From DATKKG01 sp035543015 (GTDB lineage: Archaea; Thermoproteota; Nitrososphaeria; Conexivisphaerales; DTJL01), in contig DATKKG010000035.1 of the NCBI GenBank assembly GCA_035543015.1, forward strand, positions 1 through 60,953: a stretch of DNA of 60,953 nt, written 5' to 3'. The translations under genes were made by a program, and so were the position numbers. The first letter of the stretch is position 1. The number at the start of each line of letters is the position of its first letter. Shown here one piece after another: positions 41,770 through 50,849 of this stretch. The notes under the pieces were generated by a model. The model made no database searches and was not told the origin of the DNA. It saw nothing but the letters and a program-made list of their open reading frames with translations.

Positions 41770-42237
41770 TCAACCTTTCGTGAAGTTCCATAGGTAGATT
41801 CCTCCCTGAACGGCAAGGAAGGCGTCGGCCCCAACCGGTGCCTCCACCCAGCCGCGGGTCGAATTGTCGAAGTAGTACCAGAGCCAGTAGGAGGATGAGC
41901 TACCTGAAACGCCCAATATGCCCGTGACGAATATCCCCGTCACATTGCCGTACTCGTAGGTCTGGGTCGCCACCTGGCCTCCGGTCGCGACGTAGGTCGC
42001 GTTGAAGACGGAGGCGCCCACGGGCACGTAGGTGCCGTTGTACCACAGGCGGGTGCCGTTCCCGAAGTCAACGGCGAGGTCCAGGGTTTCGCTGACGCCG
42101 CTCAGCTTGCTTCGGAGGTAGTCATTCTGAGACCGCACCGATTCGAACTGCTGGTAGAAGTACACCGCCTCGAAGGAGGACAAAAGCATGCCCGCGAACA
42201 GGACGACGGCCAAGAGCTTCCAAGCGGCATCACGCAA
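41770..42237 (-). CDS. DUF4430-like lipid- or membrane-anchored extracytoplasmic protein
   Basis: It has an N-terminal anchor (about 8-28), a short coiled part, and a C-terminal domain resembling the DUF4430 (transcobalamin-like) fold (NGTRLWYNGTYVPVGASVF, SYWLWYYFDNSTRGWVEAPV, GADAFLAVQGGIYLWNF). DUF4430 domains often bind cobalamin or related ligands beside ECF transporters. It overlaps the ECF-S gene by 8 bp, so the pair probably forms one uptake unit. Confidence 0.7.
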   Translation of the reverse strand: MRDAAWKLLAVVLFAGMLLSSFEAVYFYQQFESVRSQNDYLRSKLSGVSETLDLAVDFGNGTRLWYNGTYVPVGASVFNATYVATGGQVATQTYEYGNVTGIFVTGILGVSGSSSSYWLWYYFDNSTRGWVEAPVGADAFLAVQGGIYLWNFTKG

Positions 42238-42784
42238 GCTTCTCTAGCCTCCTGAAGAAGACCCGGTTGGCCTCCGCCGCAAGAAGCGGCGCGAGCACGA
42301 TGAACTGCAACAGATTGGAGGCGATGTGAACGACGCTGAGAGGTATCCCGAAGACGATCCCCCAGGCCCAGGAAGGGAGGTAGACGGGGCCGAGGGAACC
42401 GGGAGCGTAGAAGAGTGCCCCGGTGACCGCGTTCGTCACCAGGTCATACGCAAGCGTCGCAAGGAGGGCCACCAGCCCGAACCTCCAGGCCATGCCCGAA
42501 GCCGATGGAGATCTGCGCCGCCCGATCAGCCCTCCCAGGACGCCATACAGCATCTCCATGGGGACCACCGTAGCGAAGGTCACCAAGTTGAAGCCGAGGG
42601 GATTGACCGTCCCGTAGATCGCCCAGGAGAAACATCCGGCCGCGGCCCCGTAGGCAGGTCCGAGCCACAGGCCGGTCAGGAATACCAGCATGTCCATGAG
42701 CTTCACGTTGGGCAGGCCGATCAAGAGGTAGTCTGTGCCGACGATCAAGGCGACCATCATTGCGAGTATGGCTGGCCTGTTCAA
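42230..42784 (-). CDS. ECF transporter S component (probable cobalamin-type)
   Basis: The 184-residue protein has about five or six helices and an S-component pattern (NVKLMDMLVFLTGLWLGPAY, GAAAGCFSWAIYGTVNPLGF, VVPMEMLYGVLGGLIGRR). The TTG 42784 start is leaderless behind the TATA-like GTTTAAATGG at about 42813. A DUF4430 partner follows, which suggests cobalamin or a related cofactor, but the substrate is inferred only. Confidence 0.75.
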   Translation of the reverse strand: MNRPAILAMMVALIVGTDYLLIGLPNVKLMDMLVFLTGLWLGPAYGAAAGCFSWAIYGTVNPLGFNLVTFATVVPMEMLYGVLGGLIGRRRSPSASGMAWRFGLVALLATLAYDLVTNAVTGALFYAPGSLGPVYLPSWAWGIVFGIPLSVVHIASNLLQFIVLAPLLAAEANRVFFRRLEKLA

Positions 42785-42787
42785 TGC

Positions 42788-42808
42788 GGTTGGATGGATA
42801 ATCCAACC
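42788..42808. promoter_or_regulatory. Inverted-repeat operator between the ECF operon and its likely regulator
   Basis: GGTTGGAT and ATCCAACC are perfect 8-bp arms with a 5-bp spacer. The site lies between the TATA box and start codon of the ECF gene, so a bound protein would block that promoter. The divergent DUF4443 regulator at 42871 is the obvious candidate. Confidence 0.6.
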
Positions 42809-42870
42809 ATTTAAACGGTGCGACCACTTTTCGCTAACAGATATATAACGCGAGTGGGTGAGCAGAGCGA

Positions 42871-43491
42871 ATGCTCCTGCGCGAGATGGAGAGGTTGGTG
42901 GAGGAGGAAGCGCCCGGGCCCCATCCTTCGTTCGCGCTGGTGCACGCGCTTTACGCCCTCTTCGTTCTGGATGGCCAGCCGGTGGGGAGGCAGAAGCTGG
43001 CGTCCACGCTCTCCATCGGCGAAGGCTCGGTCCGTACGCTGCTTCGCAAGCTCACGAGGAGGGGCCTCGTTTCGATCCAGCGTTCAGGATGCAGCCTCAC
43101 GCCGAAGGGGGAGAAGCTCCTGGATGAAGCGTCGGCCTCCTTCTATCTGTTCGAACCAAGGAGAGGCAGCCTGCCAGGCAGGGCCAGCTTCGGGGTCGGT
43201 GTGCGAGGGGGAGCGGAGCTGGCCAAGGGCATTCAAGAAAGGGACGAAGCCATCAAGGCCGGGGCAGAGGGGGCGATCACCCTCGTAAGCAGAGGCGGAG
43301 AGCTGTACATGCCCGGTCTGGTCAACGTATCGAAGGAGCACCCGGAGCTGTCACGGGGAGTCCTGGACGTCGTCGCTCCCACCGAAGGCGACGCCATGAT
43401 CCTTTCCTGGGGACGAGACCGGCCAGGGGTAGTATACGGCTCCCTCGGTGCCGCCTGGCGGCTCTTCGAAAGGATGTCACGAGTGGGCTGA
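42871..43491 (+). CDS. HTH/DUF4443-type transcriptional regulator
   Basis: Residues 1 to about 90 are a winged helix (HALYALFVLDGQPVGRQKLA, IGEGSVRTLLRKLTRRGLVS). The rest (about 90-206) is a sensor-like domain resembling DUF4443 (GIQERDEAIKAGAEGAITLV, VVAPTEGDAMILSWGRDR). The TATA-like AGATATATAACG at 42839 implies a leaderless ATG. Its position opposite the ECF/DUF4430 genes suggests it controls them. Confidence 0.75.
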   Translation: MLLREMERLVEEEAPGPHPSFALVHALYALFVLDGQPVGRQKLASTLSIGEGSVRTLLRKLTRRGLVSIQRSGCSLTPKGEKLLDEASASFYLFEPRRGSLPGRASFGVGVRGGAELAKGIQERDEAIKAGAEGAITLVSRGGELYMPGLVNVSKEHPELSRGVLDVVAPTEGDAMILSWGRDRPGVVYGSLGAAWRLFERMSRVG

Positions 43492-43770
43492 AGGCTTGAC
43501 TTCCGCCAGCCCCCAGCGTCCTTCCTTCTTGGTCGCGAGGAGGGGCGTGGCTCCGAAAGCCTTCCCCCACTGGTAGAAGAGCGCCTTCTCTTCCTTGGAG
43601 ATGTAGGACCCTTTCTTCACCTGGACGACGACTATGCTCCTCCCGTCCGTCGCTATCAGGTCCACTGGCGTGTGAGAGCCAGCGCTCCTGATGACGAAGG
43701 TGAAGCCTTGCGAGATGAGCATTCGTTTGATGGTGTATTCCGCGTTCCTGCCCGAGATGTAATTGCTCAA
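43477..43770 (-). CDS. hjc: Holliday junction resolvase Hjc
   Basis: The enzyme cleaves four-way junctions. It has GRNAEYTIKRMLISQGFTFV, RSAGSHTPVDLIATDG (catalytic Asp) and IVVVQVKKG (Glu/Gln-x-Lys position). TTG 43770 is chosen because the TATA-like CTTAAATCG at about 43805 precedes it and homology starts there. The 97-residue length is slightly short but complete. Note QVK where many members have EVK. Confidence 0.88.
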   Translation of the reverse strand: MSNYISGRNAEYTIKRMLISQGFTFVIRSAGSHTPVDLIATDGRSIVVVQVKKGSYISKEEKALFYQWGKAFGATPLLATKKEGRWGLAEVKPSAHS

Positions 43771-43877
43771 GGGGACTCGAAGGGCTACGTGGAGGGACGA
43801 TTTAAGATTGCTCCGGCGGACGGAAGGGCAAGGCAAAGTTTTAAGACAGGGAATCCATCGGGCAACGGAGCTTCCCT

Positions 43878-44825
43878 TTGCCGTCCGGCACCGCGGAGAT
43901 GATTTCCGAAAGCAGAGAGCTCACCGAAAGGCTCTTCGGCAAACAGATACTATTCTACAAGCCGGACTTCCACGGGTCCACGAAAGACGCGTTCCCCACC
44001 TTCTCCGTGACGGGAGCGTCCTGCGCTCTGCAGTGCGAGCACTGCAAGTCACAGGTCCTTCGCTCGATGAGGCCTGCCCCATCCCCGAAGGCTCTCTACG
44101 AGGGAATGCTCGCCGCATACGCAAAGGGAGCGAGGGGATGCCTTGTCAGCGGCGGCTCCAGGCCTGACGGATCCGTTCCCCTGGAGCCTTTCATCCAGGC
44201 CATAGGGGCGGCTAAGAAGGAGACGGGCATGACCGTTGTGGTCCACACGGGGCTTGTGAGGAGCGAGACCGCCTCGAGATTGGCGAGCACCGGCATCGAC
44301 GCTGCGCTCATCGACCTCCTCGGCGACGAAGCTACGATCAGGGAGGTCTACCACCTCGACGCGACGGTCGGCGACTATCGCCGGGCTGTGGCCGACCTCG
44401 TGAGGGCAGGCATCCCTCTCACTCCGCACTACATCGTCGGCCTGGGAGGCAGGCCTTCGGCCGTCGAGAACGTCTTGGACATCCTCGAGGAGCACAGGCC
44501 GAGGGCTTTCATCGTGATAGCCTTGAGACCGCTCCGGACGACGCCGATGGGCGTTGCCCCTCCCCCGGCTCCGGAAGACGTGGCATATGCCCTCGCCCGG
44601 GCGAGGCTGAGGCTGGAGGACGTCCCCCTGGCCCTGGGCTGCATGAGGCCCGTCGGAAAGCTCAGGGAGAGGATAGATGTGATGGCTGTCCAGACCGGCA
44701 TAAACGCGCTGGCGCACCCGACCCCCGGGGCATACGAAGCGGCGAAGAGCGGGGGCTGGAAGGTCATCGAGAAACTGACCTGCTGTTCCGAGGTCTTTGC
44801 CGACTATCCGGCTCAGCCGGCCTGA
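43878..44825 (+). CDS. Radical SAM protein related to biotin synthase (COG1856-like)
   Basis: The 4Fe-4S/SAM motif CALQCEHC (CxxxCxxC) lies at about residues 50-57, followed by a (beta/alpha) barrel (VSGGSRPDG, VVHTGL, TPHYIVGLGG). A CC pair lies near the C-terminus (EKLTCCSEVF). Some members of this group take part in archaeal lipoyl synthesis, but a partner protein is not seen here. TTG 43878 or ATG 43899 could be the start. Confidence 0.75.
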   Translation: MPSGTAEMISESRELTERLFGKQILFYKPDFHGSTKDAFPTFSVTGASCALQCEHCKSQVLRSMRPAPSPKALYEGMLAAYAKGARGCLVSGGSRPDGSVPLEPFIQAIGAAKKETGMTVVVHTGLVRSETASRLASTGIDAALIDLLGDEATIREVYHLDATVGDYRRAVADLVRAGIPLTPHYIVGLGGRPSAVENVLDILEEHRPRAFIVIALRPLRTTPMGVAPPPAPEDVAYALARARLRLEDVPLALGCMRPVGKLRERIDVMAVQTGINALAHPTPGAYEAAKSGGWKVIEKLTCCSEVFADYPAQPA

Positions 44826-45571
44826 TCCTCGCCGCCCTGGAAGATATTGGCTATGGCGGCCGAGAGGTCCAGCAGCCCCTCACCCGTGGACGATGAGACG
44901 GGCCAGAGCCTGCTGACGAACCCCTTCGACCCGAGCGTCTTGAGGAGCCCGGAGTAGAGGACATAGTCGTCTCCCTTGAGCTTCCTCGAGAGCTCGTCAA
45001 GGATGGACTCGGGCTCCCGGGCCCAGCCCTCGATCTTCTTCAGAGAGTCAGGCACGAGGTCGGCCTTGGACAGGACGGGGAGGAACGGGAGGCCGAAGCG
45101 GAGCTTGACCGAGGAGGCGAGGAGCATCAACGAGAGGAAGTTGGCCGCGTCTGTCATCAGCCAGGAGTCGAACAGGAACAGGAGGGCCGCCTGTCCCTGG
45201 CCCAGCTGCTTCACCAGGAAAGGACCGCTGGGCCTGTAGGCGAAGAGCTCCATCTGGCCCGGGGTGTCGAAGATGATGTAGTCCGGGCTGAAGTCGCTTA
45301 TCTCCTCCAGGAGCTCCGGCGACTTGGATGCGATCATGTCGGCCGCGAGAACGAGCCCACCGTTGGGGCCCAGATCGTACTTGTCCATCAGCTCGTGCAG
45401 GTTGACCGAATTCCTCACGTCTACGTCTGGCTCATACGGGAGGCTCTCCGCCCCGGGGTCGAGGTTCACGGTGACCACCTCCCACTCCTTCGCGACGAGG
45501 TGATCCTTCAGGACGTGGGTCATCAGGCTCTTCCCGGCTCCGGCGGTGCCGAGGATGAAGATGCTGCTCAA
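44813..45571 (-). CDS. GPN-loop GTPase
   Basis: G1 is LGTAGAGKS; the GPN insertion is DLGPNGGLV; G3 is DTPGQME; G4 is SKADLV. Eukaryotic homologues help RNA polymerase assembly, and archaeal forms are dimeric GTPases of uncertain role. TTG 45571 is chosen because the TATA-like GTTAATAT at 45617-45624 predicts a start near 45594; ATG 45607 lies upstream of that. It converges on the radical SAM gene with a 13-bp overlap. Confidence 0.9.
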   Translation of the reverse strand: MSSIFILGTAGAGKSLMTHVLKDHLVAKEWEVVTVNLDPGAESLPYEPDVDVRNSVNLHELMDKYDLGPNGGLVLAADMIASKSPELLEEISDFSPDYIIFDTPGQMELFAYRPSGPFLVKQLGQGQAALLFLFDSWLMTDAANFLSLMLLASSVKLRFGLPFLPVLSKADLVPDSLKKIEGWAREPESILDELSRKLKGDDYVLYSGLLKTLGSKGFVSRLWPVSSSTGEGLLDLSAAIANIFQGGEDQAG

Positions 45572-45684
45572 GACTTGGAAACCCCTGAAACCTTCCAGCA
45601 ATTCCATCTGCGTCAGATATTAACCTAGCTGGAGGAGGGCGGAATCGGCGGGGTTTATAGCCGAGAGGGTGGCAACGCGTCAAT

Positions 45685-46506
45685 GTGCAAGAGCCCTTTG
45701 CGGCCGTGGTCATAGGCGTCGGGAACGAGCTTCTGAACGGGAGGATCGCCAACACGAACGCCCAGTGGCTGTGCGGCGAGATCTACTCGCTGGGAGGCAA
45801 CGTAAGGAGGGTTGTGACGGTCCCCGACGACCTCGATGAGATAGAGGGGGCGGTGAGGGAGTCATTGGCCGGAAGTGCCACCTGGATCGTCACGACTGGC
45901 GGCCTCGGGCCGACATACGACGACATGACACTGGCCGGTGTGGCGGCAGCGCTCGGCACGAGGCTCGCGGAAGATGGCAGGGCCAAGGAGATGATTCAGA
46001 GGAAGCTGGAGGAGTACCTGGCCGTACGGCGCGCCGACTCATTGGAGTACACGCCTGAGAGGGCCAAGATGGCGACGATACCTGAAGGATCCATCCCTCT
46101 TTCGAACTCCGTCGGGACGGCGCCGGGGGTCCTTGCGGAGGTGAACGGGAAGTTCGTCGCGTGCCTGCCCGGCGTTCCCAGCGAGATGAAGGCCATCTTC
46201 CAGGAGCACCTGGCCCCCCGGATGGCGGCGGGCAGGCTCGAGACCGTGACGGTGGAGACAGAGGTGAAGGGCCTCCCGGAGGCGAGCTTGGCGCCGATCT
46301 TGGCATCGCTGGCGAAGGAATACCCCGACGTCTACGTGAAGTCACATCCCAGAGGTTTCGAGGGAGTGAGCCGCGTGCTGGTTCAGCTCACGGGCAGGGG
46401 CAAGGCCGGTCTCGGGGACGTCGAGTCGGCCAGGAGGAAGCTCGCTGCTGCGCTCGACGGCCTCAAGGCTGACTACGGAATGACAACCAAGCACGACACG
46501 CAGTAG
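45685..46506 (+). CDS. CinA-like MoaB/MogA-fold protein
   Basis: The 273-residue protein holds the CinA N-terminal domain (GVGNELLNGRIANTNAQWLC, TTGGLGPTYDDMT, ACLPGVPSEMKAIF) and a middle domain, without the bacterial C-terminal nicotinamide-nucleotide amidase. Archaeal members are pyrophosphatase-like or of unknown role. The start is GTG 45685. Confidence 0.87.
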   Translation: MQEPFAAVVIGVGNELLNGRIANTNAQWLCGEIYSLGGNVRRVVTVPDDLDEIEGAVRESLAGSATWIVTTGGLGPTYDDMTLAGVAAALGTRLAEDGRAKEMIQRKLEEYLAVRRADSLEYTPERAKMATIPEGSIPLSNSVGTAPGVLAEVNGKFVACLPGVPSEMKAIFQEHLAPRMAAGRLETVTVETEVKGLPEASLAPILASLAKEYPDVYVKSHPRGFEGVSRVLVQLTGRGKAGLGDVESARRKLAAALDGLKADYGMTTKHDTQ

Positions 46507-46533
46507 GGGTAGCGTACGCCGCCGCTGAGCTAT

Positions 46534-46749
46534 CTACTTCTTCTTGTCGCTGAGCCACCAGGAGAGGTAGTCGTCCTCCATCCTTCGTCTCTTCTTCCTG
46601 TCGTCCTCGTTCCCCTCCCTGATCCTGGTCTTGATGTCGTCCAGCTGCTCTCTAGTCACGTAGAGCCCGCAACGCTTGCACTGGAAATGCTTTGTAGACA
46701 GCTCGTAAATCATTTCGCCGCCGCATTCGGGACATATAGATGTGGACAT
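46534..46749 (-). CDS. Small zinc-ribbon protein
   Basis: The 71-residue protein has C6-x2-C9 and C24-x2-C27 (CPECGG, CKRCGL), then a charged helix (REQLDDIKTRIREGNEDDRK) and WWLSDKKK at the end. It is likely nucleic-acid- or protein-binding. No specific role is known. Confidence 0.8.
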   Translation of the reverse strand: MSTSICPECGGEMIYELSTKHFQCKRCGLYVTREQLDDIKTRIREGNEDDRKKRRRMEDDYLSWWLSDKKK

Positions 46750-46900
46750 CCTGACGACCCGGTGTGCAAAGGCTCTCCCGAACTCCTCTCCTTAAACCTT
46801 TCCGAGAACGAATGGAAGCCGTCTCTTTCGGTCGCCCATCGCCACAGGTGACGGGATAGATTTAAGGAGGCCCGAAGTCGATTAGGCGAGCTGAAGCCCT

Positions 46901-47788
46901 TTGGATGAGGTATATGTGGCCGGGGGACCCGCTTCGGCGGAGCTGGCCGCGGAGACTGCCAGACTGCTCAGAGCCAGGCAGATCAAGGTCGAGCACAAGA
47001 TCTTCCCCGACGGGGAGAACTACTTCAAGCTCACCGGGGACGATGTCGCCCACAATGTGTTCGTCTTTCAGTCCACCTACCCCCCGCAGGACCAGCACAT
47101 GATGCAACTCCTTCTCATGTCCAACAAGCTGATGGAGGACGGCGTCAAGGTGGTCGCCGTGGTGCCCTACTTGGCCTATGCGAGGCAGCACAGGACCTTC
47201 CTCCTCGGCGAAGTGGTGTCGTTGAAGGCCATAGCGAGGATGATGGCTTCGGCCGGGATCAAGAGGGTGATTACGATGGACATCCACAACGTCGAAGGCC
47301 TGGGGTTCTTCGACGTGCCGGCCCACAGCCTCTCCGCCGTCCCCCTGCTGGCCGACTACCTGCTGGCCCACACGTCGATGGCGAAGCCCTTCGTCCTGGC
47401 GCCGGACGTCGGTGCCTCGGTCAGGGCGGAGGCCATGGCCACTAACCTAGCGTGTGAGTTCGCTGCGCTCGAGAAGACCCGGGACAGGGTCACGGGCGAG
47501 ACTTCGATAAAGGTCCCGGCGGGGGTCGACGTTGGGGGCAAGGATGTCGTCATAGTGGACGACATGATCTCGACCGGAGGCACGATCGCCAAGGCCGCCA
47601 AGATGGCCAGAGACAGCGGCGCCAAGAGCGTCCTGGCTGCCTGCACGCATGCCCTCCTAGCCGAAGGCGCTATGGAGAAGATGAGGGAGGCGGGGATCAG
47701 GGAGCTCATCGCGACCAACACCGTACCGTCGCAGTACAGCAAGGTGTCCGTTGCGCCTCTCATCGCCGACTTCATTAAGCAGCTCTAG
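46901..47788 (+). CDS. prs: Ribose-phosphate pyrophosphokinase
   Basis: It makes PRPP from ribose-5-phosphate and ATP. It contains KIFPDGENYFKLTGDD, PYLAYARQHRTF, ITMDIHNVEGLGFF and the PRPP-binding VVIVDDMISTGGTIAKAA. The 295-residue length is typical. The start is TTG 46901. Confidence 0.95.
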   Translation: MDEVYVAGGPASAELAAETARLLRARQIKVEHKIFPDGENYFKLTGDDVAHNVFVFQSTYPPQDQHMMQLLLMSNKLMEDGVKVVAVVPYLAYARQHRTFLLGEVVSLKAIARMMASAGIKRVITMDIHNVEGLGFFDVPAHSLSAVPLLADYLLAHTSMAKPFVLAPDVGASVRAEAMATNLACEFAALEKTRDRVTGETSIKVPAGVDVGGKDVVIVDDMISTGGTIAKAAKMARDSGAKSVLAACTHALLAEGAMEKMREAGIRELIATNTVPSQYSKVSVAPLIADFIKQL

Positions 47789-47832
47789 GAGCATCTTCTG
47801 GGAATCGGAGCCGCCGCAGAGGAGATGAGCCC

Positions 47833-48831
47833 TTGATAGTATACGGTGACCCGAGCGGGGGGAGGCTGGACATCGCGTCGGCCGAGCTTGAGGCTCTCTT
47901 CGAGGCCGCCGGCGAGAAAGTCAGGGCCTCAAGAGATGGGACCATCGTGACCTGCGAGGCTCGCTTCCTCCCCGGTTGGTTGGCGACCAGAGCCGCCTTT
48001 CTGAATGATGTTGGGGTGCTCCTATGGAAGGGAAAGTCGGACGAAGCGGCTGAGCAGGCGAAAGGCCTTGATTTCCAGGCGATGGAAGGAAGCAGATTCA
48101 AGGTCGACGCGGAGGGTTTCGACGCGGACCGGAAACGCGCCGTGGACGAGGACTTCGGAGGGAGGGTGCTCACGACGGCCCCGTCCTCATCGGTGAGCCT
48201 GAGGGAACCCCAGGTGGTGGTGAGGGTCGTCGCCCGCGGAGGCCAAGGCTTCGTCGGGCTGTCGGGACCGAAAGGAAAGGGCAAGTGGGTCGAGCGGAGG
48301 CCGCGGGCCAGGGCCTTCTTCCATCCTTCCGCCCTCTTCCCCAAGCTCGCGAGGCTGATGGTCAACCTGACCGCCGTGCCAAGCGGGGCCACGTTCCTCG
48401 ACCCGTTCTCGGGCACCTGCAGCACGGTGATAGAAGCCTCTCTCGTGGGCGCGTACTCCCTCGGGGCGGACGTCGACAAGAAGATGGTCTTCGGGGGGAG
48501 GAGGAACCTGCGAAAGCTCTCGCTGGAGGAGTCCAGCCAGGTGCTGCGCTCAGACGCGAGGGCGCTGCCCTTCAGAGAGGTGGACGCGATCGCCGGGGAC
48601 GTCCCTTATGGAAGGGCCAGTTCGACCAAGGGAGCGACCTCGGCCGTCCTGATGTCCGATCTGCTTTCGCAGGCTGACGGATGCCTGAAGATGGGCGGAA
48701 GGCTGGTCGTGATGCACCAGAAGGGTTCGCCCTTGGAGAAGCCAAAAGGATTTGAGCTACTAGGGGAGTACGAATTCTACGTGCACCGCAGCCTCACCAG
48801 GGTGATCTCGGTGCTCAGGAGGTCTTCGTGA
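47833..48831 (+). CDS. Trm-G10-type tRNA (guanine10-N2)-methyltransferase
   Basis: An N-terminal THUMP-like part (about 1-150) precedes the Rossmann methylase with FLDPFSGTCSTVIEA, GADVDKKMVFGGRRNL and the catalytic GDVPYGRAS (a D-V-P-Y variant of DPPY). This is the family that makes m2G or m22G10 in tRNA. It overlaps RNase Z by 4 bp, consistent with a tRNA-maturation operon. Confidence 0.82.
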   Translation: MIVYGDPSGGRLDIASAELEALFEAAGEKVRASRDGTIVTCEARFLPGWLATRAAFLNDVGVLLWKGKSDEAAEQAKGLDFQAMEGSRFKVDAEGFDADRKRAVDEDFGGRVLTTAPSSSVSLREPQVVVRVVARGGQGFVGLSGPKGKGKWVERRPRARAFFHPSALFPKLARLMVNLTAVPSGATFLDPFSGTCSTVIEASLVGAYSLGADVDKKMVFGGRRNLRKLSLEESSQVLRSDARALPFREVDAIAGDVPYGRASSTKGATSAVLMSDLLSQADGCLKMGGRLVVMHQKGSPLEKPKGFELLGEYEFYVHRSLTRVISVLRRSS

Positions 48832-49745
48832 AGATGTTCAGGGTGACACTTCTCGGGACGGCCGCAGCGGCCCCCACCAGGGAAAGGGGGCTTCCAGCCG
48901 TGGCTGTGCAGCGGGAAGGGACCCTGCTGCTGTTCGACTGCGGTGAGGGCACCCAGAGGCAGATGGTCCTCGCGAAGCCCTCCATATCCAACCCCAGCCA
49001 CGTCTTCATCACGCATCTCCATGGCGACCATCTCCTGGGGATACTCGGGCTGATTCAGAGCATGGCGCTGCAGAACCGGACCGAGCCCCTGCACCTGTAC
49101 GGCCCCAAGGGGCTGGACGAGATCGTCGAATTCAACATGGCCGCTCTCAAGGTCCACATCCCCTACGAGATCTGCTTTCACCGCGTCCGGCAGGGAGTGG
49201 TCCTGCAGGAGAGGGGATTCAAGGTCATGGCTCACAATACCAAGCACACCGCGGACAGCTACGCGTACAGGCTGGACGAGTCGCCGCGGCCGGGAAGGTT
49301 CGACCCGAAGAAGGCGGAGGCGCTAGGGATACCCAAAGGACCCCTGTGGGGGAAGCTCCAGAAGGGCAGGAGTGTGGAGATTGCGGGCAGGAAGGTCAGG
49401 CCTTCCGAGGTCGTCGGCCGCCGTAGGAGGGGAAGGAGTTTCGGGTATTCCGGAGACGCGAGGCCCACCGCGGACCTGGCCAGGTTCTTTCGAGGGGTGG
49501 ACCTCCTTGTATTCGACGGGACCTACAGCGAGGAGTACGCCGACAAGGCCGCGGAGTACATGCATTCCACCGTCGGCGAGGCGGCCTCGCTTGCGGCCAA
49601 GGCCAGAGTCGGCAAGCTTGTACTGACCCACGTCAGCGCCAGGATCAACGACGAATCCCTGCTGCTGAGCCAGGCGCAGAAGAGGTTCCACCGAGTCGAA
49701 ATAGGGGAGGACTTCAGCAGGTACGACCTACCGCTTCCGGAATGA
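48828..49745 (+). CDS. rnz: Ribonuclease Z (tRNA 3' processing)
   Basis: The metallo-beta-lactamase fold shows FDCGEGTQRQM, THLHGDHLLG, the Asp in FGYSGDARPT, and LTHVSARIND. It cuts the 3' trailer of pre-tRNA. The 305-residue length is normal. The gene is coupled to the Trm-G10-type methylase. Confidence 0.95.
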   Translation: MKMFRVTLLGTAAAAPTRERGLPAVAVQREGTLLLFDCGEGTQRQMVLAKPSISNPSHVFITHLHGDHLLGILGLIQSMALQNRTEPLHLYGPKGLDEIVEFNMAALKVHIPYEICFHRVRQGVVLQERGFKVMAHNTKHTADSYAYRLDESPRPGRFDPKKAEALGIPKGPLWGKLQKGRSVEIAGRKVRPSEVVGRRRRGRSFGYSGDARPTADLARFFRGVDLLVFDGTYSEEYADKAAEYMHSTVGEAASLAAKARVGKLVLTHVSARINDESLLLSQAQKRFHRVEIGEDFSRYDLPLPE

Positions 49746-50183
49746 GCGTCTTTGGCGGCGCATTTCGGGGGCGATCCAGTCGATGAAGCGGTCCATTTCT
49801 GAGGTCTCCACGGTGACTTCGATGGCGCCCAGAGGAGACTCCGCGTCCGTTTCGCAAAGCACCGCGACTCCCCTTGCGGCCACCTGCTTGTTCAGCAGGA
49901 AGGAGGTGGTCTCCCCCTCGCGCCTCTGCCTCAGAAGCCGCCGCAGGACGCTTATAGTCATCTTGGACCTCACCTGTTCGTAGACTTTCGCGAGGGCGTC
50001 GTCGCCGGCGTACGTGGCTTCGACGTGCCCCGCCGTCGAGGAGAGGCCAGTTCTCGCCGTGGTCCCGAAGAGAAGGTCGATGCCGGCCAGGACCTTCGCG
50101 GGGTCCTCGGACGGGTTGACCGGGGCCCTCACCGTGACCACGACCCCGGGGCCGAACCGCCGCTTCAGGCCTTCCCCAGCCAT
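49728..50183 (-). CDS. UPF0201 (COG1931) RNA-binding-like protein
   Basis: The 151-residue protein matches the archaeal UPF0201 family in size and in position beside a UPF0200 kinase. Examples are the opening strand VVVTVRAPVNPSEDPAKVLA and the C-terminal GAIEVTVETSEMDRFIDWIA. Its role is uncertain. It overlaps the UPF0200 gene by 19 bp and rnz by 18 bp. Confidence 0.75.
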   Translation of the reverse strand: MAGEGLKRRFGPGVVVTVRAPVNPSEDPAKVLAGIDLLFGTTARTGLSSTAGHVEATYAGDDALAKVYEQVRSKMTISVLRRLLRQRREGETTSFLLNKQVAARGVAVLCETDAESPLGAIEVTVETSEMDRFIDWIAPEMRRQRRSFRKR

Positions 50184-50731
50184 TCTGAGACCACCTTCCT
50201 GACCTTGTCGTCAAGGACCTCAATGGAGATCCCTTCGTTCTCGACCATCCTGTCGGAGAGAGCGATCACGCTACCCAGGCCCAGGTCGAGCTCCCTCCTG
50301 TCCCTGGACTCGAAGTCAGATTCGGAGTGAGGGTCGTCGTTGCGACCTCTGGAAGTCAGGAGGTAGCGACGGCGTTCCGGCGAGGCATGTATGCCTAGGA
50401 CCTTCACTTCCGCTATCCCTCTGAACGCCTCGACCTCGTCTAGCGACCGGGCGCCGTCGATGACGACCTTCTTCAGACCGCGGCTCTCTATCTCGTCGAT
50501 GCAGAGCCGAGCGACTGCGGCCGGGCCTCCCTCCTTCCTGACCAGGAGCATGGTCTGCCTCTGGCCTTCCTTGTCCAAGCCCAAGCCCCTTCGCTGCGCT
50601 TCCTTCCTGATGACGTCTCCCATGCTCACGACCGTGAAGCCCATCGATGAAAGAGCCCGAGTGGCGGTCGTCTTGCCAGCCCCGGACATTCCCGTTATGC
50701 AGACGATGAAGATGCCGTCGGAACCGGTCAA
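50165..50731 (-). CDS. UPF0200-type nucleotide kinase-like P-loop protein
   Basis: Walker A is ITGMSGAGKTTATRAL, then MGDVIRKEAQRRGL and VVIDGARSLDEVEAF, with LID Arg residues (RGRNDDPHSESDFESRDRRE). It resembles dephospho-CoA or adenylate kinases but belongs to the archaeal UPF0200 group. The substrate is unknown. The start is at 50731. Confidence 0.82.
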   Translation of the reverse strand: MTGSDGIFIVCITGMSGAGKTTATRALSSMGFTVVSMGDVIRKEAQRRGLGLDKEGQRQTMLLVRKEGGPAAVARLCIDEIESRGLKKVVIDGARSLDEVEAFRGIAEVKVLGIHASPERRRYLLTSRGRNDDPHSESDFESRDRRELDLGLGSVIALSDRMVENEGISIEVLDDKVRKVVSEWLGKA

Positions 50732-50849
50732 GGTCCGCTCTCCGGGTAGTGGGTCAAACCCTCATGGTATTAAGGAGGTCGGGCAAGGGCCGCGCTTCGC
50801 GCTTCGTCTCAAAATAGACATATCTACCTCTGAAGGCCAAGGTCATCCT

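Noticed and set aside
22784..42870. Cobalamin riboswitch before the ECF transporter
   Set aside because: The start codon is about 26 nt from the TATA box, leaving no leader for a riboswitch.
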